This document shows positions 53,839-64,000 of a stretch of DNA of 64,000 nt, piece by piece. This stretch comes from Helianthus annuus (Eukaryota > Streptophyta > Magnoliopsida > Asterales > Asteraceae), in the NCBI RefSeq assembly GCF_002127325.2, contig NC_035445.2:82972239-83036238 (forward strand), in the 5' to 3' direction. The notes under the pieces are model-generated. The model did no database searches. It was not told where the DNA came from and saw only the letters and a program-made list of their open reading frames with translations. The stretch's first letter is position 1, and each line of letters opens with the position of its first letter. A program made the translations under genes and the position numbers.

Positions 53839-56352
53839 AGTCTACCCCACTTAACGAGGTTTCGTCCTCGAAACCTTTTCTTACATAATTTATTGAGTTT
53901 AACTCAATGTATCCGATCCGCGAAATCTTTTACACATTACTTGTGCTTTTATCCAATAGTTAGTATTACCAGAAAAGTATGATAACATCTTTTCGGTTAC
54001 TAATTGTCTACTTAACTCATACGACATAGTGCAACTTGAAATAACGTAATCTCGTTATTTCCACTGGTTTAGTTAACTTAGCGATATCCATTGCTTTCAT
54101 ATAATATCGAATTCTTTATGAATCCGTTACTTTAACCCGTTTAAAGGTCTTTAGTGAAATATTTCACTTTCAGCAATAATTTCTTTTGTTTTCAGATTTA
54201 TTCATTCGGTTTAGTTATACCGAATCCATCGCTTACAAGCAAGCCAAATTTTATTGATTTGAATTGCTGGCCTTAACCGGTCTCGCTAACTAGACTTATT
54301 AGTCCAGTTACTTTTTACCGCTTGCTTGGTTATAATGTGATTCTACTTCACTTTACATTTCTTGACCGTGATTGTGTTACATCATGTTTAATTTATACCA
54401 AAATTTCATTTTCGAAAATATCACTTTTCGAATATATCGTTTTGCGCCTATCAGTGTCAAGACTTGTATCTTTCATGCTTACTATTTAAATTCCTATCAG
54501 AATTTATGTTTGTAAAAACATTATTTCTTACTAAAACCGAAGTTTTAGTTTTAGGATCTTCTCTTTAATTTTTGTCAATTATCCATACCAGGATATTGAC
54601 AGTCCCTAATTTATTCTTATTTGGTTATATCCCATTACCGGGCTCATTATTCTCTTGCATTTAACGCTACCTTTATCTGGCTAGCGCTCATTTGTGCCAT
54701 TCGGCGTTATATTGTATTCAACATGTTTGACCTATTAATGTGAAATCCATCACTTAATAAACAATCAACTTTATTCTTTATTCAACCCATTCGACTTCGA
54801 ATAGTTGAACATATTTACTCACAATTTCTATATACGAGATTTTATAGTCCTAACTCGTAATCCAAGTTACTTTGATTTTTCAACCCGCGTTCACGTCTCT
54901 TGGTTTACGCATGTGTTTAATTCTTACCCATCCACCGGGTGTTTTACCGAAGTCGTTATTATTGCAACCCTCCCGGTATGCATTAAGACCTCACTTCATT
55001 TTTATATTCCGACTCTGTCTTTAAGTTTGACGTTTTAAAAAAAAAACGACCCGTTAAGGGACATATTTGCATTTTCCGGGTTCGAGTGTAAGTACACTCC
55101 CTCCCAATGCTTGTCTAAATCATTTTACATGCTTGCATTTTCTGGGTTCGAGTGTAAGTACACTCCCTCCCAATACTTGTCTAAATCACTTTTCATGCTT
55201 GTGTTTTCTGGGTTCGAATGTAAGTACACTCCCTCCCAATACTTGTCTAAATCATTTTACATGCTTGCGTTTTCTGGGTTCGAGTGTAAGTACACTCCCT
55301 CCCAATACTTGTCTAAATCACTTTTCATGCTTGTGTTTTCTGGGTTCGAGTGTAAGTACACTCCCTCCCAATACTTGTCTAAATCACTTTTCATGCTTGT
55401 GTTTTCTGGGTTCGAGTGTAAGTACACTCCCTCCCAATACTTGTCTAAATCATTTTACATGCTTCTTTGTCCCTTCATTCGGGCTCATTATCCTGATGTA
55501 ATACGCTTCCGTCACTCGGTTGTGCGTTTACATTATTATCAAACATTTTGCTTATCTGATTCATTTGGGTACTTTTTAATTAGTCCCATTCACTCCGCCC
55601 TTACTACATCGGATGTAAATGTGTCCGCTATAAGAAACTCGTGGTATCATATGCCACTACTTACTTGGCCAGAGTAAGCAATTTAACACATGACATACAC
55701 GACCTTTTTATAGTTTTCACATCACGCCCTATGTAAGTAACGCCTCTATTCGGTTTTCTTGGAAATTATATCCTGGATATGTATTTCTGTTCAGGTTTTT
55801 CCAAGTTTCTAATTTACCTATGCAACGATCATTCTCTACATGTTTGTTGCATATTGCTAATTGTGCGATTATATTTAAAAACACGCACCTGGTAATGCTC
55901 GTTTCTTGCCATTAACCTTGTTCGCGGTCGTTACGCGATTTAGTCCTTAGTGAGCATGCTCCTATCGTCATACTTCGGACCGTTCCTCTATCATATCCTT
56001 AATTAGTTCAACTCTTGTCATCTTTAAATGCAAGTGTCCTTCAATCAAGATATTCACAAAAGTTAGTAATATCAACTTCAATAATCGCCTGTATTATAAT
56101 ACAAGGCTTTTTCTACTATACACGTCAACGCGCGTATTTTTGTCAACTATATCAATCATTTAATTGGGGTAACGTGTATTACACGGTAACCCTATGTGTT
56201 GTCTACAACACTTTAATACGCTAAACCATTAGCATACATGCACTTACCGGATTTGCGATCAAGCCTCGAACCGAACACTATTCTTTGTCAAGAGCATAAG
56301 GTTTAAGTCCAAGCATGGTTCCTCCCCACCATACTCGAATCTATTAAACCAA
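53839..56352 (-). other. LARD interior, non-coding
   Basis: 2.5 kb of AT-rich sequence without gag or pol motifs in any frame. The only notable structure is the 66-bp tandem array at 55066-55466. A purine tract lies at its left end and the primer site at its right. Confidence 0.8.
55066..55466. repeat. 66-bp tandem array, about six copies, in the LARD interior
   Basis: Units begin TTTTC(T/C)GGGTTCGAGTGTAA and end TAAATCA(C/T)TTT(A/T)CATGCTTG. Each contains the inverted GTGTAAGTACAC. The period of 66 is a multiple of three, which explains open frames of 144 and 188 codons; these have no family resemblance and are probably not genes. Confidence 0.93.
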
Positions 56353-56365
56353 GGCTCTGATACCA
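56353..56365 (-). promoter_or_regulatory. Primer-binding site of the LARD, initiator tRNA-Met type
   Basis: The minus strand reads TGGTATCAGAGCC three bases after the LTR end. Identical to the primer site of the 26-35 kb element. Confidence 0.9.
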
Positions 56366-56368
56366 ACT

Positions 56369-59300
56369 TGTAACACCCGTTCTTATAAATCAAGGATTAA
56401 CGTATATTTTGCGAAAATAATCATGTAATTTAAGATTACATATACATCGGAAATACGGGTTTGTTAAAAACTTTCACAATTTAAGTGATAAACATAATGT
56501 GATTTAATTCGCCGTTTAGAATAACGACAAAACAACGTTGCGGAAGCTTTGTTTAATGTGTGTTCGGTTCTTGCTCGATGCTCGATCTTCATCCGGGACT
56601 CTCGACATTCACCTGTGATCAAAAACAACTTAAAGGTCAGTTTTGATAATTAATTAACTAATATAACAAGGAAATCAAGAAAATCCAACATTTAAATCTT
56701 GATCCACAACAAACAATTGATTTTTGGCATCCACCGTAACTTACGGTGGCACCGTAAGTTACGGTGGCCCCTGAATCCTCATTTCCCCTACCGTAAATCA
56801 GGGGTATCCTACCGTAGCATTTTTGGCTCCACCGTAACTTACGGTGGCACCGTAAGTTACGGCGGCCCCTGCATCCATCCTTTCCATTTTGCCGCTTTTT
56901 GACACGAAAACTTTCGTATCTTTCAAACCGCTTGTCCGTTTGACCTGCCGTTTCTTCCTACGTGATTGTAATTTGATTCCTCACCTTAAGAGGTTAAAAT
57001 CCAACATTCGGTTTAACAAAAATTCAGACCTTTAAGTCTTCGGCTTATCGCCCTTTTACCCAATTTCGACCCATTCTTGTATTTGTCAAACAATCATATT
57101 TATTTGACTCCGATTTCTTATAAATTCCATAAATTCATTGTTATTTATCATAAGAGGTTCAAAATCCCGGTTTACGTACGTTCTTGAACCCGTTATTACT
57201 CAAATGTTTATTTTGACCCGTTAAGGGTATTTAAGCACTTTCGAGCCTAAAAACGCTTTCGATTGCTTCTAGTATTCTATCACCACATTTCTTACCCTAT
57301 AATATCCCACCTCGACTGTATTAAAGTGGGTTTCTTGTGGTGATCTTATATAACCCAAATTTTACCTCTAGAATCCATATTTTACGGCAAAACTCTAATA
57401 GTGCCATTTGACTAAAAATAATACCTCTTTCAGCTTCTATACTTATTATAAGTATTTACCTAATCATAGAACTCGTTTCCAAACAACTTTTAAATGTTGT
57501 TTGTTCGAATTAGCCAACAAGGGCGTTTGGGTCGATTTTGTTCTTTTTACTACGAAAGACTCTCTTTCCCATTTATTCGACCAAAATAGCAATTTAAACT
57601 ACAACATGAATATGCGTACCTGGCCCGGATCAAAAAGTAGACCCGTTTTATACCTTGTTTTCATTATCACACGATCAATAGTGACGATATTATCCGATTT
57701 GCTAATCGGTCCTGTTAGCATAAGACTTGACAACCATATTAGTCGATATTGTCAAATGGTGTTATCACACCATTTGACCCGTTTGGCCTATAAGACTAGG
57801 CATTTTCATAAGTAGCAAAACATGGTTATTAATTGCCAATTTGTTCATCCGACCCATTTCGGATTTTTGCTACTAGACCCCTTTTTCTCTTAAACTCCTT
57901 TCTTATGTTTTCACCCATTCGGCTTACACCACGGGTGCCCCTTTTTAACTCTAATTTACTTTAGCCAATACTTGACTAAATTTCCATTCTTACTCATTTT
58001 CTCGTTATTAGTTGCATTTAAAATAATCTTAAGAAAACTTCTTAGTTATTAGTCATCACATGACTAAATTACCGTTTCGCCTCTTTTTACCATAATACAT
58101 GGTTTTTATCATTTTTGTTTGTTCCGACTCATGTTAATAGCGTCGGAACCCTTAATTCGGATATTACACTAATCGCATTAGTAATTTACAAAATAATGCA
58201 TATTCTACAAAAAGGATGTAAGCATCGCTTACCTTGCCTCCGGTTATGCTCTTTTTCCCATACACGAACCGTTTGACCCGTTCCTTGCCCAAGTCTCCTT
58301 CTAGCTTGTCAAGAGTCAAACTATCATCATTCGTTTTCAAGGTGGTTAGTTTAATCATAATTTAATACGATTATTCCACCTTACACATTTTATATCAAAA
58401 TTTACCATTTATCGAATTATAGGTCAGTTTGACTTTTTAAAAGTCAAATGCCCATTAGTATACTAATTGCATATTCGAGTTCATCATCTAGTTCTAGCAT
58501 TCTTTAATTACCTGGTAGGCGTTATCTTTAGACCACCGTTTTAACCAAAGTTCTAACCACGTTCATCACATTTGGAACTCTTTTTAATCACATTTTGCAT
58601 AATAGCCAAAACATCACAACTAGGTGTTTTAACTACAAAACTTCTAGTTTCAAGCCTTCTTTGAGGCATTTCAACAAACACTTTAAGGGCAAAATTTTGC
58701 ATGTTTATTTATCAAATCTCTAGCTTATCTCTTAGCCCTAATTTCACATAAATCAACCATCTTACAAAGTGGTTAACTTCTATAATTTTCGAAATCACTT
58801 CAAAATTGTCAATTTACACTAGATCAACAATCTATTTCCTAGTGTTCATCAAATTCCACATAAGTCACTAATCACCTACAATGGTGATTATAGTTTTCAC
58901 TAAAATTTCACATGATTTCAGCTTGTGTTTGTCTAGGGTTTGTCCCTAGACACTATAGTTGTTCCTAAATCATCATAACATACACATGCAACCATAAATT
59001 CAGAAATCCCCAATTTCATGAGAATTTCAAGCTAAGAGTTTTCATCAAATTTTACATACCTTTTAATCCTCTTGTGATGAGGATCAATAATCCATGCTTT
59101 AATTTCGATTTTGGACTGAATTGGACCTTCAATTTGCAAGTTTAGTGAAGTTCTAGGGTTTTGAAGAGTGGGGATCGACCTGCTCTCTTCTCTGATCGAC
59201 CAGACACCTCTAATTGGGGTGTTTGGTTTATTTTTATTTGTTTTATTAAATTCTAGTTTCTAGTTCTACCACTTAGGTCCCTCCACTTTTGTATAACTTA

Positions 59301-59496
59301 TAGTTTGGCTAAATTTTAACCCTATTATAAGTTATCTCTAGACTGTTAGCTAACTAGGTTAAAATTCCTAGTTAGTAAATTCTTGTTTATTTAATAATCC
59401 CAATATTCGCCGGGTTACTTTTACCACTAAAGGTAAATTACCCGTCTTTTAATATAAACGTGGTTTGATTACCAAACCCGTTTTCGGGGTGTTGCA
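56369..59496 (-). repeat. 5' LTR of the LARD (3128 bp)
   Basis: The plus strand starts TGTAACACCCG (56369) and ends GGGGTGTTGCA (59496); the 3' copy ends TGTTACA, so one end base has mutated. It contains the ACCGTAAC palindrome cluster. The region near 59062-59496 is nearly identical to 53415-53838. Confidence 0.9.
56735..56870. repeat. ACCGTAACTTACGGT palindrome cluster in the LARD LTR
   Basis: CCACCGTAACTTACGGTGG followed by CACCGTAAGTTACGGTGG occurs twice, separated by TACCGTAAATCAGGGGTA and TACCGTAGCATT. Same organisation as 17036-17170 in the solo LTR, but with C/G in the centre instead of A/T. Confidence 0.88.
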
Positions 59497-62400
59497 CTTG
59501 CTTTGCTCCGGACCGACACATCTTAACAAGGGAGCAAGGTAACTCTTTTTGTAAAGGGTTTCTCCTTGTAGTACGTATTGCCTTGCCTTGATCTCAACCC
59601 TTTTAGCTTCTACTTGATCATTTGGCAATTCACCATTTTTGAGGAACTTTTTGATGGGAGTCATCCAGTTTGGATCTTCTTCGGTAACTACATCTTGAAT
59701 TTCCAATTCATCGATTGATGGGGCCTTCAAGACTTCTACCAGCACCTTCTTGGTAAGGTGGGCAAAAGTGAGAGATGCAAGCTTACTTAGGGCATCAGCC
59801 TTTTTGTTTTGAGATCTGGGGATTTGTTTGATGTTGCATGCCTGGAAGGTACTCATCAGTTCCTTGGATTTTTCTCTATATTTTTTCATGTTTGGTTCCT
59901 TAGCTATGTAGCTATCATTCACTTGGCTTGAAACCAGCAACGAATCTGTGAATACTTCAAGCTTTTCGATCTTCATTTCTTTAGCTAGCCTTAAGCCAGC
60001 TATTAGTGCCTCGTATTCAGCTTCGTTATTGGTGGTCTGAAAATTAAAACGGAGAGCATATGTGAATTCTAGCCCTTCTGGGTTGATCAAAATTAACCCA
60101 ACTCCTGACCCTTCAATGCTTGAAGCCCCGTCGGTAAAAAGCTTCCAGGCTTCAGGGTTGGAGGGTTCAGTAGTGGTAGCATTCACTTCAGTGATTGCCT
60201 GGTTTGGGACTTCCACAATGAAATCGGCCAAGACTTGTGCCTTGATAGCTTTTCTTGGGACATAGTTGATGTTATGTTCACCCAGTTCTATGGCCCATTT
60301 GGCTAATCGCCCCGAGTTTTCAGGTTTTCCAAGCACACTCTTAATAGGTTGGTCAGTGACCACTTGTATGGGGTGTGCTTGGAAATACCTTCGAAGCCTT
60401 CTAGCTGTTTGAACTAGGGCTAGGGCAAGTTTTTTCAAGGGGAGGGTATTTTGTTTCAGCTAATTTTAAAGTTTTGCTGAAAAAATAAACGGGTACCTAG
60501 GCCTTGTCTCGCTCAATGGTGAGAACTGCACTGATGGCTTCGTCAGCAATTGAGAGGTACACCGATATTAACTCCCCGGTTTTTGGTGCCGCGATATCTG
60601 GTAGGGAAGCTAAATGTTGCTTCATTTGGTTGAAAGCTTCTTCAGCTTCTTCAGTCCATTTGAAATCCTTCTTGTCTGAGCAGTTCTTGAGCGTTTTGTA
60701 GAAGGGCAGAGATCTTTCGGCCAACTTTGAGGAAAAACACTTCAAGGCTGCAAGCTTCCCGTTTAAGCTTTCAACCTCCTTCTTGGTTTTTGGTGGTTTG
60801 GTTTCGAGGACGACTTTCACTTTGTTAGGGTTGGCTTTAATGCTTTGCTTCCCAACAATGTGACCCAAGAATTTTCCCTCCTCGAATCCAAATGAGCATT
60901 TTTTCCGGATTAATCTTCATGTTAACCTTTCTGAGGTTCTTGAAAGTTTCTTGAATATCGTCAAGCATTTGATGTTCCGTCTTGCTTTTAATCACCAAGT
61001 CGTCAACATATGCCTCCATGTTTTTGCCAATTTGGCTTTCGAAGGCTTTGTCAACGAGTCGTTGATAGGTAGCTCCTGCATTTTTGAGGCTGAAAGGCAT
61101 CTTTTGATAACAAAAGATCCCTTTGTCCGTGTGAAAGGCTGTTTTTTCCTCATCCTCTTTCTTCATGAGGATTTGGTGATAGCCTTTGTATGCATCAAGA
61201 AAGCATTTGAACGAGTAACCTGTGAGGGAGTCAACCTTGAGATCAATTTCCGGTAGTGGGTAGCAATCTTTAGGACAAGCCTTGTTAAGATCCTTGAAAT
61301 CTATGCACATCCTCCAAGAGTTGTCAGGTTTCTTGACCATAACCGGGTTTGCAACCCATGATTGGTACTTGACTTCTCGGAGAATACCGGCCGACACAAG
61401 CTTTTCAACCTCTTGGCAGGCTGCCAGACTTCTCTCAGGTGCCAGGCTTCTTTTCTTTTGGACCACCGGCTTGACATTCGGTAGTATTCTTAATTCATGC
61501 TCGGCAATGTCCCGAGGGATTCCGGTCATATCCTCTGGACACCAAGCGAATACATCGCTGTAATGTGTTAGCATTTTTTCAAGGTACGAAAGGGTCTCTT
61601 GAGAAAGGTTTGGATTGACCCTTATTCGTTGTTCAGGGTACTTAGGGTTTATGACCAACCTTTGTCTGTCTTCTTCGCTGTTTGAGTTTTCAACCTCAAT
61701 CATGTAAGCTTCCTGAGAGGGTTGAAGGGTTGCTATGCCCCTCTCGGTAGGAAATTTAACCGTGCCATGGCCCACAGACACTGCCATGTAAAGTGCACAC
61801 TGTCCTGGTCTTCCGATGATCACGTCATAGCTTGAGGGGATGTTGATAACCACAAAGGTTAATGGTTGGTTTCTTTCTTTTAAACCTTCGCTGAAACGAA
61901 CATTAAGGGTCAGCTGCCCTAAGGGCTTGAGGGGTATGTCAGCGATACCTTTTATAGAGGTTCCAGAAGGTTGAAGCCTTGAACGTTCTTCATTACTCAA
62001 ACGGTTGAAGAATTTTTTGAACATGATCTCAGTGGCTGCCCCAGTATCTATGTATGCTTTATACGTTTGTAGTGTTCCCACGGTAGCTTCTACCACAAGA
62101 GGGCTAGAAAGAGGGTCTTTCTCCGTAGGGGGGAAGCAGACACACTGAAGCTCCCAAGCTTCCAACCGCTGTCTTTTATGAGGAACCCTTCCATCGAAAT
62201 TCACCATATTGACTTCCTTACCCTTTCCTTCAGCCATTTTGTCCCGGACTCCTTTTACCAAATGAGCGAGTTCTCCGGACTTAACAACCTCTTCTATTCT
62301 TTTCTTGAGTTGGAAGCAATCATTGGTGTGGTGACCTTTTTCTTCGTGGAACTCACAGTATTGGGTGGAGTTCTCATTTTTTCTGCTTTTGGGGAGGGGC

Positions 62401-62837
62401 CTAGGAGGCCGAAAGTTTTGTTTAACTTCTTCTGTTGCAAGGATTTCTTGAGGGGTCTTTGTGAGGGGTGTGAAACTTATGCCCTTTTCTCTGGTTGAAA
62501 GGTTCCGGCCTTCAGACCTTCGAGGGTCTGAACCCTTTGGCCGTCTGTCATAGGAGTTGAAGTTTCCCCTTTTTCTAGCTGGGCTATTGCTTCGCCAGCC
62601 AGATCCTCTTTTCCTTTGTTCTTTAATGTCTACAGCCTCCTCTCCCCGGATGTGAGCTTCGGCCCTTTCAAGAGCCTCTTCCAGGGTCTTGGGCAGGGAT
62701 TTGTTGAATTCTCTTGTGAGATATTTAGAGGTTATGGCATTCATAAAACCAGCCACTCTCATTTTCTCGTCCGCCCCTACATAAGTCAGACCTTCCTTTT
62801 TGTATCGTTCAATGAACGCACGATGACTTTCATCCAC
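59497..62837 (-). pseudogene. pol: Tat element gag C-terminus, protease, RT and two RNase H domains
   Basis: Minus-strand frame from 62837: gag helices, zinc-knuckle-like CEFHEEKGHHTNDC, protease AYIDTGAATEIMF, RT with MCIDFKDLNKACPKDCYPLP and catalytic YVDD (AYVDDLVIKSK). A frame break near 60890 follows, then GHIVGKQSI, the first RNase H (YLSIADEAISAVL), a gap with a stop near 60440-60496, and the second RNase H: LFTDGASSIEGSGVGLIL, NNEAEYEALIAGL, VFTDSLL, KKADALSKLA (acidic residues D, E, D, D present). It ends after LLRCVGPEQSK where the LARD is inserted; the rest of integrase is lost. Confidence 0.9.
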
Positions 62838-63977
62838 CTTGCTTTATCTGGAAGATCACTGTTGCGTCTTTGACATATCGCCTTTGTTGGGAGAAGTTTG
62901 CCAGAAAACCCTTGCTTAGGTCGTCAAAGCTTCGAATGCTTTGAGCAGGTAGGTCGTTAAACCAGATTCTGGCGGATCCAACAAGAGTTTGCATGAACAT
63001 CAGGCAACATTCAGCGTTTGACCATTTCTATATCCGGGCTGCACCAGCGAAGATCTGAAGATGGTCTTCAGGATCTTCAGTCCCATCATACGTTCTGATG
63101 TGGGACGGCATCTTAATCTTTGATTGGAAATCATAATCGACTATCTGCCTTGAAAATCATGAAAGATTACTTGGGTTGTAAGGTTTAGCCATGTCTTCTT
63201 CAGCCCTTGCATCTACATTGTTGCCATTCCGTGATTCCCCTGAGTGGCTAGCACTTGATTAATGAAGTGTTGCCACGGGAAGTTGGCCATCATCTGGGTC
63301 ATTATATTGGGTATGAGGTTGAAGCCTTGAAGGCTTCCTGGACCAACCGAGCAGTTTATTCCGAGAGGGGTGCTCATAACAGTACTTCGTGCTAAAGGGA
63401 GCACGGACAGAGCTTGCTCCCACGTGGTTGTTACAGATGCTGGATAGCTTGTTACTGGGGACTGTAGGAGCTGGTCAAGTGTTAGCTCATGTCCCAGAGG
63501 AGCACCACTAGTAATTGGTTGGGAAGAGAAGATAGGATGTACCGTAGCATTTGTCATAGTGGACAGATAAGGGTGAGGGTTTGAAGGATTACTGGGACCA
63601 GCCTCATTCCTTGTAGCAAAAGGAGGTAGAGGTGGTCCGGGAGACAGTGTTGGTTCAGGTTCATCATAGTCTAAACGAATCCTCACTCCTTTTTCTCTTT
63701 CTTTACTCACATGCTGGTTGAGAAGTGACCTCAATTCAAGGAAATTGTTTGCTACTCCCTCGGGGGTAAGTTCAACACGTGCTGGGGTGTCAGAGACACC
63801 GATATTGGGAGATGGGACCCCGGATCTGGATGGAGTCGGTGTGTTGAAGGTGAGGAACTCGGGTGTGCTCCCCGGAGTTGAGAAGGATGTTGGTATAGCC
63901 ATGTGAGCTTGGCTACTACCCCGGGTGGAAGTGTTTGGTATCTGATTTACTTCTCCCGGAGATCCACTTTCAGACAT
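62838..63977 (-). pseudogene. gag: Tat element gag, N-terminal part, broken
   Basis: Starts at 63977 (MSESGSPGEVNQI) with a proline/serine/threonine-rich N-terminal region of about 250 residues (stop near 63213). After a frame break come the capsid-like SHIRTYDGTEDPEDHLQIFA, a TAG stop (63028-63030), then MFMQTLVGSARIWFNDLPAQ and SFDDLSKGFLANFSQQRRYV. A final frame break at about 62838 leads into the downstream frame. Confidence 0.8.
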
Positions 63978-64000
63978 GGTGATTTTAAGTGATGAGAGCT

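Larger units (their letters stand above)
53415..59496 (-). mobile_element. Non-autonomous LTR retrotransposon (LARD) nested in the Tat integrase
   Basis: Minus-strand order: 5' LTR 59496-56369, primer site TGGTATCAGAGCC (56365-56353), 2.5-kb interior without any retroviral-type coding domain, purine tract AAGTGGGGTAGACT (53852-53839), 3' LTR 53838-53415 (truncated). Large LTRs and a non-coding interior define a LARD. Its LTR family is shared with the solo LTR 16604-18830. Confidence 0.88.
48812..64000 (-). mobile_element. Ty3/gypsy Tat-lineage retrotransposon, inactive, 5' end beyond window
   Basis: Minus-strand order: gag (from 63977), protease, RT, first RNase H, second RNase H of the archaeal-like type, integrase remnant, then a long 3' region with a plus-strand gene and the 3' LTR. 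Dual RNase H plus an antisense ORF between pol and the 3' LTR is characteristic of the Tat/Retand/Ogre group (known). The coding region is interrupted by the LARD 53415-59496 and many frame breaks. Confidence 0.88.

Noticed and set aside
55066..55466. CRISPR-like regular array
   Set aside because: Whole units are repeated with no unique spacers, and this is eukaryotic nuclear DNA.
55067..55677. Open frames of 144 and 188 codons with repeats of 22 residues
   Set aside because: They follow from a 66-bp tandem array whose period is a multiple of three; two frames are open at once and neither resembles a protein family.
57408..57815. 135-codon ORF in the LARD LTR
   Set aside because: Lies in non-coding LTR sequence, no domain resemblance, AT-rich codon use.

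Overview
This window looks like nuclear DNA of a flowering plant, a eudicot and probably a member of the Asteraceae. Reasons: a nuclear gene with GT-AG introns, AT-rich spacers, Ty3/gypsy elements primed by initiator tRNA-Met, Helitrons ending in CTAG, SINEs and many MITEs. The family assignment is an inference from the style of the repeats, not a database result. I see only one host gene that appears functional, and it runs off the left edge.

Region 1 (1-6.8 kb): the minus-strand gene for WDR3/UTP12, a WD40 protein of the small-subunit processome. Eleven exons are visible, the last one cut by the window edge. Three introns have been enlarged by transposons. The upstream flank carries four TGGGCY (site II) boxes and a telo-box-like sequence, the usual promoter signature of plant ribosome-biogenesis genes.

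Region 2 (6.8-26 kb): gene-free and packed with short elements. It holds SINEs, three Helitrons of one family (7291-8581, 20816-21782, 22592-23583), a hAT-like element with a Mutator-type foldback element inside it, a decayed LTR, a solo LTR with its 5-bp target duplication, and several MITEs. Many boundaries are fixed by exact target-site duplications read directly from the sequence.

Region 3 (26.2-42 kb): a dead Ty3/gypsy chromovirus-like retrotransposon on the minus strand (26172-35150) lies against a palindromic element with a tandem-repeat core. A 5966-bp Helitron (35787-41752) has inserted into that same element. The Helitron carries broken fragments of at least three host genes, all in its own orientation: a pentatricopeptide-repeat protein, a Pumilio RNA-binding protein and a class III peroxidase. 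Another copy of the interrupted element at 24.55-25.52 kb serves as an empty site and confirms the Helitron ends to the base.

Region 4 (42-48.8 kb): more MITEs (including two nearly identical copies 65 bp apart), a SINE with a 15-bp duplication, a solo LTR with TATCT duplications and a third relative of the palindromic family.

Region 5 (48.8-64 kb): a Tat-lineage Ty3/gypsy element on the minus strand, cut by the right edge. It has gag, protease, reverse transcriptase and two RNase H regions, plus a plus-strand antisense gene with an intron. Its integrase was destroyed by a coding-free nested retrotransposon (LARD, 53415-59496). One junction of that insert is a patchwork of locally copied filler DNA.

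Strongest candidates for further attention: the gene-capturing Helitron with its empty site, the inverted-repeat family whose arms are conserved while the core tandem repeat changes, the filler-DNA junction, and the palindromic repeats shared by two LTRs.
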